This document shows positions 15,009 through 24,317 of a stretch of DNA of 59,740 nucleotides, one piece after another. Within the stretch, counting starts at the first letter, position 1; the number at the start of each line of letters is the position of its first letter. The notes under the pieces were generated by a model. The model ran no database searches. It was given only the letters and a program-made list of their open reading frames with translations, and was not told the DNA's origin. This DNA comes from Actinomycetales bacterium JB111. Lineage in GTDB: Bacteria; Actinomycetota; Actinomycetes; Actinomycetales; Actinomycetaceae. The position numbers and the translations under genes were made by a program. The DNA is taken from positions 1 through 59,740 of the forward strand of contig FUHX01000076.1 of assembly GCA_900163555.1 (NCBI GenBank), given 5' to 3'.

Positions 15009-18000
15009 CTATCCGAGCGCCGCGGCGATGGCCTTGCGGATGCGCTGCGGCGAGACCTTCACCGGCGTCCCGAGCTGCTGGGCGAACAGCGACACCCGCA
15101 GCTCCTCGATCAGCCACCTGACCTCGGCGAGCCGCTCGAGCACGGCCACGTCGCCCCCGGCCGTCCCGCGCGCCCGTTCGAGCTCGTCGACCGCCTCCTG
15201 CACCTGGTAGGCGGCGGCGTCGTCGGCGTGGACGTTCTGGGCGGCCCGCTCGAGCCGACGCGCGCCCGCCTTCAGGTACCGCGCGATGTGCACGAGGTGC
15301 TCGGGCGGGGTGGCGGAGACGAACCCGTCGTGGACGAGGTCGCCCACCACGTTCCGCACGTCCGTGACGGCGCCGAGCAGGAAGATCGAGTTCGACTCCT
15401 TGACCGTCGCCTGCAGCTCGCGCCACGCGTTCATGATCCGCACGACCACGCCCGCCAGCTCGAGCACCGCGTCCTCGAGCCCGGCCCGCACGTGCGCCAC
15501 GAGCCCGGAGAACTCCTCGCGGGTCCGCAGCATCCCGGCCCCGCCGGGTACGTTCTCGGCCGCCCACCCGTCGACGAGCCGAGTGGCCGCCGCCAGCTGC
15601 AGGTCGGCGATGAGCGCCGGCGTGTTCGGGTACGGCGAGCTCGCGAGCGCCAGCGCGTCCGCCCCCGTCCACCGGGTGCTCACCCGCTGGTCGGCGAGCG
15701 CCGTCGCCGCCAGGGCGAGCCTGCGCACGCCGCGACGATGCGCGCGAACCTGGGACCCGGCGTCGGGCAGGACGCGCAGGGCGACCTGCCCGCCCTCCTC
15801 GACCAGCGCCGGGTACCCGCGCACCACCAGGCCCGCAGGGCCGAGCGTCTCCACGGCGGACGGGATGGTCCCGTCCTTCACGTCCGGCCAGTCGGCCAGG
15901 TTCTCCTGCTCGACGGCGGAGCCCGCCCCCGCACGTCCCGCGCCTCCGGCCGCGCCGCCGGCCGGGCTGCCCCCGGGGGCCGTGCCGGCCCCCTCGCCGC
16001 GGCCCTTCCGGCCGCCGTCCCCACCGGATCGGCCGGACCGCCCACCGGACTGCGCGCCGGGGTGCCCGGCCTCGGCCATGGCGACGGCGACCGCCCCGCG
16101 CACGGCGCTCGCGACGGCGTCGGAGACCTTCGGGGCGAGCTCACGCTGCAGGGAGGCGAGCGAGTCGCTCTCGCCGAGCACGGCGCCCTTCGCGGAGACC
16201 ACGCGGAACTTCATGCGCAGGTGCCCGGGCAGCTCGGCGGCCTCGGCCCAGTCGGCCTCGGTGATCTCGACCCCGCGCACCTCGCGGACGGCCGCAGCGA
16301 AGGCGTCCTGCCAGCTCGGGACGCTCTCCGGGTCGACCCAGCCGCCCCTCGCCTCGGCGTCACCGGGGGCGGCGGCGACGGCGTCGTGCCAGCTCGGCAT
16401 CGCGGCCAGCACGTCGCGGGCGACGTCCGGGGCGGGCACGAGCTGGCGCCGCACCCGCTTGGGCAGCGCGCGGATCGTGGCGACGGTGAGCTCGTCGAGG
16501 TAGCTCGGCACGAGCCAGTCGAAGCCCTCCTCGCGCAGCCGCCCGAGCACCTCGACCGGGACGGTCGCCGTCACGCCGTCCGCCCACGCGCCGGGGGTGA
16601 AGTCGTAGGCGAGGGGGAGGGTGAGGTCGCCCTGCTTCCAGGTCGACGGCTGGTCGGCCTCGGAGGTCGCCTCCGCCGGCACGAGGTCCTCCAGCCGCAG
16701 CGTGAGCAGGTCCGGCCGCGTGCGCGACTCCTTCTTCCACCAGGTGTCGAAGTGCCGGGCGGACGTCACCTGCTCGCCCACGCGCTCGTCGTAGAAGGCG
16801 AAGAGCGTGTCCTCGTCGCCGACCAGGCCGTGCTGCCGCAGCCGCGCCTCGACCTCCTTGGCCTCGGCGATGACGGCCTCGTTGTCCTTGACGAACCTGT
16901 GGTGCGTGCGCCAGCCGCCCTCCACGAGCGCGTGGCGGATGAACATCTCGCGGGCGAGCTCCGCGGCGGGCGCATCCCCGATCGGGGTGTCGCCGAGCTT
17001 CCCCAGCAGGGCGGGCCGGTCCGCGGCGAGCGTCATGCCGTACAGCAGGATGCGCTCCTTGACCATCGCGGCGCCGTTGCGCGTGGACCAGTACGGCTCG
17101 GAGTAGCTGCGCCGCACGAGGTGCCCCGCGGCCTTCTCGATCCAGTCCGGGTTCACGCGCGCGACCGTGCGGGCGAACAGCCGCGAGGTCTCCACGAGCT
17201 CGGCCGCCATCACCCACGCGTACGACTTCTTCGACAGCCCGCTGCCCGGCCACACGACGAACCTCGTGCCGCGCGCACCCGCGTAGTCGCGCTTGCGCTC
17301 GTCGTAGCTGCCGAGGTTCGACAGCAGGCCCGTGAGCAGGGCCTGGTGCACGGAGTCCGCGCTCGCCGCGTCGGCGCCGCGTCCCAGCCCGACGACGGCG
17401 GTCGCCACCTGGTCGCTCGGCGCGCCCTCCGTCTCGGCCGGCTTGGGCAGGGCGAGGGGCTTGAGGCTCAGCCCGAGCGGCTTGGCGATCTGCCGGAGCT
17501 GGGCGACGACGTCCTGCCACTCGCGGATGCGCAGGTAGTTGAGGAACTCCGAGCGGACGGTGCGGCGGAACTGGCTGCCTGAGAGGTCGCGCTGGAGCGT
17601 GCGCAGGTAGCGCCAGAGGTTGAGGTAGGCGAGGAAGTCGGAGGTCTCGTCGAGGAAGCGGGCGTGCGCCTGGTCGGCCTGCGCCTGCTTCTCGACGGGC
17701 CGCTCGCGCACGTCCTGCACGGACAGCGCCGCCACGATGATCATGACCTCGGCCGCGCAGCCGAGCCTCTCCGCCTCGAGCAGCATGCGGCCGAGTCGCG
17801 GGTCCACGGGCAGGCGGGCGAGGTTGCGGCCGATCGGGGTGAGCTCGGTGGAGCCGGGCACAAGGGCCCCGATCTCCTCGAGCTGCTGCAGCCCGTCGCG
17901 GATCGCGCGCGTGTCCGGCGGGTCGACGAACGGGAACTGGGTGATGTCGCCGAGGCCGAGCGCGGCCATCTGCAGGATCACCGAGGACAGCGAGGTTCGC

Positions 18001-19448
18001 AGGATCTCCGGCTCGGTGAACTCCGGGCGGTTGTCGAAGTCCCGCCGGGAGTACAGCCGGATCGCGACGCCGTCCGCCACGCGCCCGGACCGGCCGGACC
18101 GCTGGGCGGCGCTCGCCTGCGAGACCGGCTCGATCGGCAGGCGCTGGACCTTGGTACGGGTGGAGTACCGGGAGATGCGGGCGGTGCCCGGGTCGATGAC
18201 GTAGTGGATGCCGGGGACGGTCAGCGACGTCTCCGCGACGTTCGTCGACAGCACGACCCGGCGGGTCGAGTGCGCCGCGAAGACGCGGTGCTGCTCGGCC
18301 GCCGTCAGGCGCGCGTACAGGGGGAGGATCTCCACCGCGCCGGGCACGGTCGAGCGGCCGCCGGGAGCGAGGTAGCGAGGGCCGAGGTGCTCCTGGAACG
18401 CGACGTGGGTGTCCCGGATCTCCCGCTCGCCGGAGAGGAACACGAGGATGTCGCCCGGGCCCTCGGCCTCGAGCTCGTCGTAGGCCTCGAGGATGCCGGT
18501 GATCTGGTCGATCGGCTCGGCCTCCGCCTGGTCCCGGCCGGGGCCGGTGCCGTTGGCGGTTCCCGAACGGGAGCCGGATCCGGACCCGGACCCAGTGCCA
18601 GAGCCGGACCCGGAGCCTGGACCGCCACCCGAGGCCGACCCGGTGCCGGGACCCGGGGCGTCGTCGTCGGGGGACGTCTCCGCGTCCGGGACGAGGGGCC
18701 GGTAGCGGATCTCGACCGGGTAGGTGCGCCCCGTGACCTCGATGACCGGCGCGGGGCCGTCCATGCCGGCGGCGCGGCCGAAGTGCTCGGCGAAGCGCTC
18801 GGAGTCGATCGTGGCCGAGGTGATGATGAGCTTGAGGTCCGGGCGCCTCGGCAGCAGCTGGGCGAGGTAGCCGAGCAGGAAGTCGATGTTGAGCGACCGT
18901 TCGTGCGCCTCGTCCACGATGATCGTGTCGTAGCGGCGGAGCATCGGGTCGCGCTGGATCTCGGCCAGCAGGATGCCGTCGGTCATGAGCTTGACCAGGG
19001 AGGTCTCGGAGACCTCGTCCGTGAACCGCACCTGGAAGCCGACCTGCTCGCCGACCTTCACCCCGAGCTCCTGCGCGAGGCGCTCCGCGACGGAGCGTGC
19101 GGCGATGCGTCGGGGCTGGGTGTGGCCGATCATCCCGGTGACGCCGCGGCCGAGGTCGAGGCAGATCTTCGGCAGCTGCGTGGTCTTGCCCGAGCCGGTC
19201 TCGCCGGCGACGACGACGACCTGGTTGCTCGCGATGGCCGCCGCGATCTCGAAGCGGCGCTCCGCGACCGGGAGCTCCTCCGGGTAGGACACGGTCGGGA
19301 CGGCCGCACGCCGGGCCTCGACCTGCTCGGGCGTGAGCGGCTTCGGGGCGTGCGCGACCGAGTGGGCGGCGCGCGCGGAGCGGGCGCGCGACCCGCCGCC
19401 GCGCCGGTTGCGGCGCGGCCGGCTCTCGGGGGATCGGGCGGTAGTCAC
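15009..19448 (-). CDS. hrpA: ATP-dependent RNA helicase HrpA (DEAH family)
   Basis: A 1479-residue DEAH/RHA helicase of the size usual for HrpA, an RNA helicase involved in mRNA handling and ribosome rescue in other bacteria. The N terminus is Arg/Ala-rich. Walker A is GETGSGKTT at 82-90, DEAH at 179-182 and SAT at about 211-213. After the helicase core come the HA2 and OB-fold (DUF1605) regions and the HrpA-specific C-terminal DUF3418 region. Two low-complexity insertions stand out: a Gly/Ser run at about 258-310 between the two RecA lobes, and a Gly/Arg/Ala-rich run before the last 300 residues. The gene is monocistronic and divergent from the next gene. Confidence 0.93.
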   Translation of the reverse strand: MTTARSPESRPRRNRRGGGSRARSARAAHSVAHAPKPLTPEQVEARRAAVPTVSYPEELPVAERRFEIAAAIASNQVVVVAGETGSGKTTQLPKICLDLGRGVTGMIGHTQPRRIAARSVAERLAQELGVKVGEQVGFQVRFTDEVSETSLVKLMTDGILLAEIQRDPMLRRYDTIIVDEAHERSLNIDFLLGYLAQLLPRRPDLKLIITSATIDSERFAEHFGRAAGMDGPAPVIEVTGRTYPVEIRYRPLVPDAETSPDDDAPGPGTGSASGGGPGSGSGSGTGSGSGSGSRSGTANGTGPGRDQAEAEPIDQITGILEAYDELEAEGPGDILVFLSGEREIRDTHVAFQEHLGPRYLAPGGRSTVPGAVEILPLYARLTAAEQHRVFAAHSTRRVVLSTNVAETSLTVPGIHYVIDPGTARISRYSTRTKVQRLPIEPVSQASAAQRSGRSGRVADGVAIRLYSRRDFDNRPEFTEPEILRTSLSSVILQMAALGLGDITQFPFVDPPDTRAIRDGLQQLEEIGALVPGSTELTPIGRNLARLPVDPRLGRMLLEAERLGCAAEVMIIVAALSVQDVRERPVEKQAQADQAHARFLDETSDFLAYLNLWRYLRTLQRDLSGSQFRRTVRSEFLNYLRIREWQDVVAQLRQIAKPLGLSLKPLALPKPAETEGAPSDQVATAVVGLGRGADAASADSVHQALLTGLLSNLGSYDERKRDYAGARGTRFVVWPGSGLSKKSYAWVMAAELVETSRLFARTVARVNPDWIEKAAGHLVRRSYSEPYWSTRNGAAMVKERILLYGMTLAADRPALLGKLGDTPIGDAPAAELAREMFIRHALVEGGWRTHHRFVKDNEAVIAEAKEVEARLRQHGLVGDEDTLFAFYDERVGEQVTSARHFDTWWKKESRTRPDLLTLRLEDLVPAEATSEADQPSTWKQGDLTLPLAYDFTPGAWADGVTATVPVEVLGRLREEGFDWLVPSYLDELTVATIRALPKRVRRQLVPAPDVARDVLAAMPSWHDAVAAAPGDAEARGGWVDPESVPSWQDAFAAAVREVRGVEITEADWAEAAELPGHLRMKFRVVSAKGAVLGESDSLASLQRELAPKVSDAVASAVRGAVAVAMAEAGHPGAQSGGRSGRSGGDGGRKGRGEGAGTAPGGSPAGGAAGGAGRAGAGSAVEQENLADWPDVKDGTIPSAVETLGPAGLVVRGYPALVEEGGQVALRVLPDAGSQVRAHRRGVRRLALAATALADQRVSTRWTGADALALASSPYPNTPALIADLQLAAATRLVDGWAAENVPGGAGMLRTREEFSGLVAHVRAGLEDAVLELAGVVVRIMNAWRELQATVKESNSIFLLGAVTDVRNVVGDLVHDGFVSATPPEHLVHIARYLKAGARRLERAAQNVHADDAAAYQVQEAVDELERARGTAGGDVAVLERLAEVRWLIEELRVSLFAQQLGTPVKVSPQRIRKAIAAALG

Positions 19449-19598
19449 GGGGACCTATCGTCCCCCATCCCGGCGTCGGGTCGCAGCCGAGTTTCTGCAC
19501 CGACCCGCTACTCGCGGTGGAGAAGGGGACGGGCACCACTCTCCTTCGGACGGATGACAGCGTCCGCAGAACATGATCATCATGGAGAGGTGAGGCGG

Positions 19599-20876
19599 AT
19601 GCTGGGGGCAGTCGGCGCGGGGGCGGTGGTCCTCCTCGCCCTTGTCGCCCTGTACTCGCTGCACCCGCTCGGGCTCCATGGGCGCTTCCCGGTCGCGCAG
19701 ATCATTGCGTTCAAGGGCGTGCTCGCGTTCGGACTCCTCGCGATCGGACTGCTCCTGGGCGGGAGTGCGTTGGCGGTCCTTCTCCTCGGCTCCCGGCGCG
19801 ATCGGGCGAGGGCGACGGTGGGTGTCGGCGAGGCGGACGACTCGGACGACTCGGACGGCACGGACGGCAGGGTTGTCGGCGCGGACGACGAGTCGGTCGG
19901 CGGTACCCGCGTCGGACGCAACGGCGCGGTGAGCCCGGACCGGGCCTCGGACCAGGACCCGGACCAGGACCAGGACGCGGTCCCGCCGCGGTTCCCGATC
20001 CGGCGCCGGGCGAGCGCGGTGGTGCTGGCCGGCGCGATCGCGATCGCGTTCGCCGGCAGCGCCCACGCCGTGTCGCTGCTCGACCGGGGCATGCGCTCGG
20101 GCGAGGTGACCGCCTCGGGCGAGGCGGCGACGTCGTCGGACTTCACGGTCATGACCGTGAACATGGCGCGCAGCCGGGCGGACGCCCAGGCGGTCGCGGA
20201 CCTCGCCGTCCGCACGGGCAGCGACGTGCTGGCGATGCCGGAGACCACGGTGGAGCTGGCCGGCCGCGTCCGGGACCTCATCGAGGCCTCGGCGGGCGGG
20301 CAGTTCGAGGTCTACTCCAACGGGGAGGGTCCGACCGCCTCGACGTCGATGATCGTCTCCGCGGACCTCGGTCCCTACGAGCAGGTCGCGATGGGTCCGA
20401 CGGGCGGGTTCGGGCGCGTGCACCTCGTGCCGATCGGTGACGACGGGCGCCAGCCCGTGCTCGTCGCCGCGCACCCGCCGCCGCCCGTCCGCGCGAACAT
20501 GACGGAGTGGCGGGCCGAGAACATCGGCATCGTCGGGCTGTGCCAGCGGGCCACCCGTCCCACGGTGATCGCCGGCGACCTCAACATGACCGTGGACCAC
20601 TCCGTGCTCGAGTCCATCGGCGACCAGATGTCCGTGTGCCGGGACGCCGGGATCGACGCCCGCATCGGCGGAGTCGGCACGTGGCCGTCGGACGTGCCGG
20701 CGTGGGCAGGGACCGTCATCGACCACGTCCTCGTGACCGGGGGGCTGCGCGGCGACGTCGGCGAGGTGGCCGACATTCCCGGCAGCGACCACCGGGCCGT
20801 CGTCGTCAGCCTGCGGTTGAACGGCACCGGGGACGTCGAGGCGGAGCGGCGCAGCCGGCTCATCGACGAGGGCTGA
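19599..20876 (+). CDS. Membrane-anchored endonuclease/exonuclease/phosphatase (EEP) family protein
   Basis: A 425-residue protein with hydrophobic N-terminal segments (about 3-20 and 38-62) and an acidic, repetitive Asp/Ser-rich linker (SDDSDGTDG, DPDQDQD). A further hydrophobic segment (VVLAGAIAIAFAGSAHAV) precedes a C-terminal EEP domain. Catalytic motifs are intact: VNM near the domain start, AMPETT for the metal-binding Glu, AGDLNMT, IDHVLV and SDHRAV. The domain would face outward like secreted phosphodiesterases of this fold. The start at 19599 has a purine-rich GGAGAGG upstream. ATG 19554 is an alternative. It is the upstream member of a tandem pair with 21117-22160. Confidence 0.82.
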   Translation: MLGAVGAGAVVLLALVALYSLHPLGLHGRFPVAQIIAFKGVLAFGLLAIGLLLGGSALAVLLLGSRRDRARATVGVGEADDSDDSDGTDGRVVGADDESVGGTRVGRNGAVSPDRASDQDPDQDQDAVPPRFPIRRRASAVVLAGAIAIAFAGSAHAVSLLDRGMRSGEVTASGEAATSSDFTVMTVNMARSRADAQAVADLAVRTGSDVLAMPETTVELAGRVRDLIEASAGGQFEVYSNGEGPTASTSMIVSADLGPYEQVAMGPTGGFGRVHLVPIGDDGRQPVLVAAHPPPPVRANMTEWRAENIGIVGLCQRATRPTVIAGDLNMTVDHSVLESIGDQMSVCRDAGIDARIGGVGTWPSDVPAWAGTVIDHVLVTGGLRGDVGEVADIPGSDHRAVVVSLRLNGTGDVEAERRSRLIDEG

Positions 20877-20920
20877 GGCGGCGGGGGCGCGGGCCCGACA
20901 GTCGTGGCTGGCCACGACCT

Positions 20921-20985
20921 CGTCGAGACACCTCGAAAGTGGGCGCCCGGGCGCCCATAACGCCTCACCTCGAGGTGTCTCGACG
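20921..20985. repeat. Long intergenic palindrome, copy 1
   Basis: Perfect 16-bp arms CGTCGAGACACCTCGA (20921-20936) and TCGAGGTGTCTCGACG (20970-20985) enclose a 33-base spacer that itself contains an inner palindrome of GGGCGCCC units. The same arms occur at 26846-26910 and 28520-28584. This copy follows a rightward gene and precedes another. It may be a terminator or a mobile short palindromic repeat. Confidence 0.85.
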
Positions 20986-21116
20986 ACGACGGCGCGGCCG
21001 CCCGTCGCCCCGACGCACCCCCGCCCGGCAGCCGGTCCGCACCCGAGCGCCGAAGGTCACGGTTCCGGCACTGATGGCGAGGGGTCGGCCCTCAGGCGCG
21101 GATCCTGGGTCACACT

Positions 21117-22160
21117 GTGCCGGTGCGCATCGTGATCTGGGTCGTCGTCGTGGTCCTTGCCGTGCTCGCCCTGCTGTCCCTCGCCCCCGAGCTCCCCGGC
21201 GCGATCATCCCGCCGCTCGACGGCCTGTCCGGGCGCTTCCCGTTCGCCCAGGTGCTCGCCCTGCGCGGCTGGCTGGTCCTCAGCTTCGCCGTCATCGGCC
21301 TCATGTTCGTCATCCTCGGGCTCGTGCGGCGCCAGCTCATCGGGTCCGGCGCGGGCACGGCGATCCTCACGCTCGGCGGCGTGTTCATCATCGTCGCGGT
21401 CGCGCACCTGGTCATCGTCTTCGAGCGGGGCACTTCCGCGGCGACCGCGATCAGCCGCACCGACGACACGCAGGCCGCCCCGGACGCCGCGCTCACGATC
21501 CTCACCCTCAACATGGAGGACGGCGGGGTGACCGGTTCCGAGCTCGTCGAGCCGATCGTCGACCAGGGCGTGGACGTCGTCGTCCTGCCGGAGATGGTCG
21601 AGGAGGACGCCGCGGCGCTCGCCGCCGAGCTCACCGAGGCGGGTCACCCGTTCGTCGCGCACGGCGCCGGGTCCGCCACCGACGACCGTGGGGCCACCGC
21701 GATCCTGCTCGCCCAGTCGCTGGGGGAGTACGTGCCCGTCGACGCCGAACCGACCGCCGAGGAGTTCGCGCTCCGGCCCGTCACGGGCGTGGGTCCGGTG
21801 ATCGTCGGCGCCCACCCGACCGCGCCGCGGCCTGACGACATGGCCGCCTGGCGCACCCAGGTCAGCGACGTGCTCGCCTGGTGCCGGACCGGCTCCGGCC
21901 CGGTCATCGTGGCCGGCGGGCTCAACGCCACGCAGGACCACGCGCCCGCGCGCGACCTCGGCCGGTGCGTCGACGCCGCCGACTCCGCCGGCCTCGGCGG
22001 CGTGGGCACCTGGCCCGCTAACATTCCGTGGTTCTTCGGCACAGCGATCGACCGGGTGCTCGTCGACGAGGCGAGCTACCGCGTGGTCGAGGGCGCCGTG
22101 TTCGACGTCGGGCGGGCGACCCACCGCGCGCTGGTCATCCACGTCGAGCCGGCCGGCTGA
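21117..22160 (+). CDS. EEP-fold paralogue, probably catalytically inactive
   Basis: A 347-residue paralogue of the preceding protein. It has three predicted spans (about 4-22, 44-64 and 72-97) without the long acidic linker, then a C-terminal EEP-like domain beginning ILTLNMEDGG. Aligned by eye with its neighbour, key residues are changed. The GDLN motif is GGLN (metal/catalytic Asp to Gly), IDHV is IDRV, and SDHR is ATHR. The Glu in VVLPEM remains. The protein is therefore likely a non-catalytic or binding homologue. The start is GTG. A second GTG two codons later is possible. Confidence 0.8.
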   Translation: MPVRIVIWVVVVVLAVLALLSLAPELPGAIIPPLDGLSGRFPFAQVLALRGWLVLSFAVIGLMFVILGLVRRQLIGSGAGTAILTLGGVFIIVAVAHLVIVFERGTSAATAISRTDDTQAAPDAALTILTLNMEDGGVTGSELVEPIVDQGVDVVVLPEMVEEDAAALAAELTEAGHPFVAHGAGSATDDRGATAILLAQSLGEYVPVDAEPTAEEFALRPVTGVGPVIVGAHPTAPRPDDMAAWRTQVSDVLAWCRTGSGPVIVAGGLNATQDHAPARDLGRCVDAADSAGLGGVGTWPANIPWFFGTAIDRVLVDEASYRVVEGAVFDVGRATHRALVIHVEPAG

Positions 22161-22207
22161 GGCCGGGCGGCTGCCCCCGCCGGCTGACTCCGGGCGGCTG
22201 ACCCGGG
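22152..22207. repeat. Short tandem repeat at gene end
   Basis: Two imperfect tandem units of about 27-28 bases beginning GCCGGCTGA and containing CCGGGCGGCTG. The first includes the stop codon of the EEP paralogue. The rest of 22161-22347 is GC-rich with no gene. A leaderless-like CATGCT lies at 22336-22341 before the next ATG. Confidence 0.4.
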
Positions 22208-22347
22208 CCGGGCCCAGGCCGAACCCGGGCCGACCCGACCGCCCGCGCCCGACCGCGCATCCGCCGTCGGGCCGGTGAGCGACCGACCGTACCCCGCGCC
22301 AGAAAAATCCGTCGCGCCCCGCGGACGCCCCCTGCCATGCTTCCCGC

Positions 22348-23598
22348 ATGTCCACGGAATCGACGCCGATCGTCGCCGGCACCCCCGCTCCCGCACCCAC
22401 CGCGGGCGGCACGCGCCTGCCCGACGGCGTCCACCTCTTCGACTTCGAGGCCCCGTCGCCCGACGACGTCGCCGCCGGCCACGCTGTCACCACCGCCTTC
22501 CGCGCGATCGCCGACATCGACGGCGAGTACGTGGTCGAGCTCTTCGGCAACACGGACCTCCAGGGCTCGGCCGACGTCCAGGTCCGCGCCCTCGCCGACC
22601 GCTCGTCGGTCGAGCACCGCTACACGATCGCCGCGCGCGGACCGGTGGCCGAGGACCTCGCCGCCCGCGGCGTCACGACCCTTCCGGCCGTCGTCCCGGC
22701 CGGCCAGGACGACCCGACCCCGGCCGTCGCCGACGTCGTCGCGTACGTGACGTACGACTTCGACCTTCTCGACAACACGTCGACCTTCAGCGTGGAGATC
22801 ACGGTCCGCACGGCCGACCGGCGTCAGGGCATCGGCGCCGCTCTCTGGGACCACGCCGTCGAGGAGGGCCGGGCGCGCGGCAGGACGATCGTGCAGGCGT
22901 GGGTCGACCACGCCGTGCCGACCGCGGACGAGCCCACGCTGACGCCCACGAAGTCCGAGGGCGAGATCCCCGTGGACGTCACGGCGCGCTTCGTGCAGGC
23001 CCGGGACCTCGTGCTCGAGCAGGTCGAGCGGCACTCGGTCCTGACGACCGCCGGTCGTAAGGCCGAGTGGGAGTCCGCGCTCGCGGAGGCGATGAGCCGG
23101 GCGGCCGACACGGACGAGGTCGTCACCTGGGACGGCTACACACCGGAGCAGGACCTCGAGCACATGGCCGTCCTCATGCGTCGCATGAGCACGGACGTGC
23201 CGCTCGGCGGCCTGGACTGGGACGAGGAGGAGTGGGACGCGAAGCGCGTGCGGACGGCCGAGGAGGTCTCGCTCGGCAGCGGACGGCGGGCGCGCCTCAC
23301 GACCGCGATCCGCGACACGACCACGGGCTCGCTCGTGGCGTTCTCGCAGCTCGTGATCCCGCTCGGGACGAACGCGGCGTGGCAGAACGAGACGCTCGTG
23401 ATGAGGGAGCACCGGGGTCGCCGGCTGGGGACGATCGTCAAACTCGTCAACCAGCTCGCGCTGCTCGAGCGCTACCCCGACGCCGAGCGCATCCACACCT
23501 GGAACGCCTTCGAGAACTCCTACATGCTCGACGTCAACCACGCCGTCGGCTTCGAGCTCGTCTCGCTCGCCGGCGCGTGGCAGGGCCGGCTGGTCTGA
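22348..23598 (+). CDS. Double-domain GNAT N-acetyltransferase
   Basis: A 416-residue protein with two GNAT-like halves. The N-terminal half has the strand STFSVEITVRTADRRQGIGAALWDHAVEEGRARG, with R-R-Q-G-I-G as acetyl-CoA loop near residue 155. The C-terminal half has NETLVMREHRGRRLGTIVKLVNQLALLERYP, with R-G-R-R-L-G near residue 360, followed by IHTWNAFENSYMLDVNHAVGFE. This arrangement is common in actinobacterial acetyltransferases of unknown substrate, some linked to antibiotic or mycothiol chemistry. It is transcribed alone. The substrate cannot be inferred. Confidence 0.85.
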   Translation: MSTESTPIVAGTPAPAPTAGGTRLPDGVHLFDFEAPSPDDVAAGHAVTTAFRAIADIDGEYVVELFGNTDLQGSADVQVRALADRSSVEHRYTIAARGPVAEDLAARGVTTLPAVVPAGQDDPTPAVADVVAYVTYDFDLLDNTSTFSVEITVRTADRRQGIGAALWDHAVEEGRARGRTIVQAWVDHAVPTADEPTLTPTKSEGEIPVDVTARFVQARDLVLEQVERHSVLTTAGRKAEWESALAEAMSRAADTDEVVTWDGYTPEQDLEHMAVLMRRMSTDVPLGGLDWDEEEWDAKRVRTAEEVSLGSGRRARLTTAIRDTTTGSLVAFSQLVIPLGTNAAWQNETLVMREHRGRRLGTIVKLVNQLALLERYPDAERIHTWNAFENSYMLDVNHAVGFELVSLAGAWQGRLV

Positions 23599-23670
23599 AG
23601 CAGGTCGGCTGAAGCGTCACGGCCGGGTCCGGCTCGTTCGAGCCCGTCCGGCCAGCTCGGCCGGGTCCGG

Positions 23671-24246
23671 CTACGTCTCGGACAGGCGGTCGGCCAGCCG
23701 GGCGAAGGCGTCCTTCCACAGAGCCTTGGCCGGCGCGATGGCGTCGCCGGATGCGAGGCCCGCGTGCTGCGCCGCCAGGCGCACCCGGTGCCTCCCGTCC
23801 GACGACGGCGCCAGCTCGTCGATCCGCAGCGTCACCTTTGAGCCGTTCTCGCCCCGCAGACGCACGGAGACCGGCTCGGTCTGTCCGATCTCGGGCCAGT
23901 CCTTGCCGATCCATTCGCGGCGGTGGTGGGCGTCGCCGAGGTAGGGCCACAGGTTGTTCGGCGAGACGTACAGGGTCTTCGAGGCGGATGCCTCCCACGA
24001 TCCGTCGCGCCGCTGGCCGGGTTCGCGCAGGCCGCGGGCCTGCTCGTAGGCGATGGTCACGCCCTGCGCCCACCAGCCGTCGACGCCGTGGCTGTCGACG
24101 AGCCATGCGGCGATGTCCGTGTGGCTCCAGGACTCGGCGTTCTCGGCGTCGAGGAGTGCGAACCAGTCCTCTCGTGAACGGCCGGTGGCGGCGAGGACCG
24201 AGTCGTCGCCAACGGTTTCGTGGGTCGGGCGGGTCTCCTCGCTCAT
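23671..24246 (-). CDS. DUF4287-domain protein with SRPBCC-like C terminus
   Basis: A 191-residue protein. Residues about 15-75 match the DUF4287 pattern (TGRSREDWFALLDAENAESWSHTDIAAWLVD, then DGWWAQGVTIAYEQARG). The second half (ASKTLYVSPNNLWPYLGDAHHRREWIG...VTLRIDELAPSSDGRHRVRLAAQHAGL) has the rhythm of a START/SRPBCC lipid-binding-like domain, as in activators of Hsp90-like proteins. No enzymatic function is established. It sits 71 bases downstream of the hydrolase gene on the same strand and could be cotranscribed. Confidence 0.75.
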   Translation of the reverse strand: MSEETRPTHETVGDDSVLAATGRSREDWFALLDAENAESWSHTDIAAWLVDSHGVDGWWAQGVTIAYEQARGLREPGQRRDGSWEASASKTLYVSPNNLWPYLGDAHHRREWIGKDWPEIGQTEPVSVRLRGENGSKVTLRIDELAPSSDGRHRVRLAAQHAGLASGDAIAPAKALWKDAFARLADRLSET

Positions 24247-24317
24247 GCGGCGAGCCTATCGGAGTGTGGCGTAGGTCGCATGGGACGGCTCGGGCCGCAG
24301 GCCCGACGCGCCTTCGT

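Noticed and set aside
14928-17582. Long rightward open frame of 884 codons opposite hrpA, and similar long frames elsewhere
   Set aside because: They are antisense shadows produced by very high GC and rare stop codons. Their translations lack domain motifs and the opposite strand holds clear genes.
19554-19598. Earlier ATG for the first EEP protein
   Set aside because: The added residues are hydrophilic and unrelated to the family. The later ATG has a purine-rich ribosome site and begins the first membrane segment.
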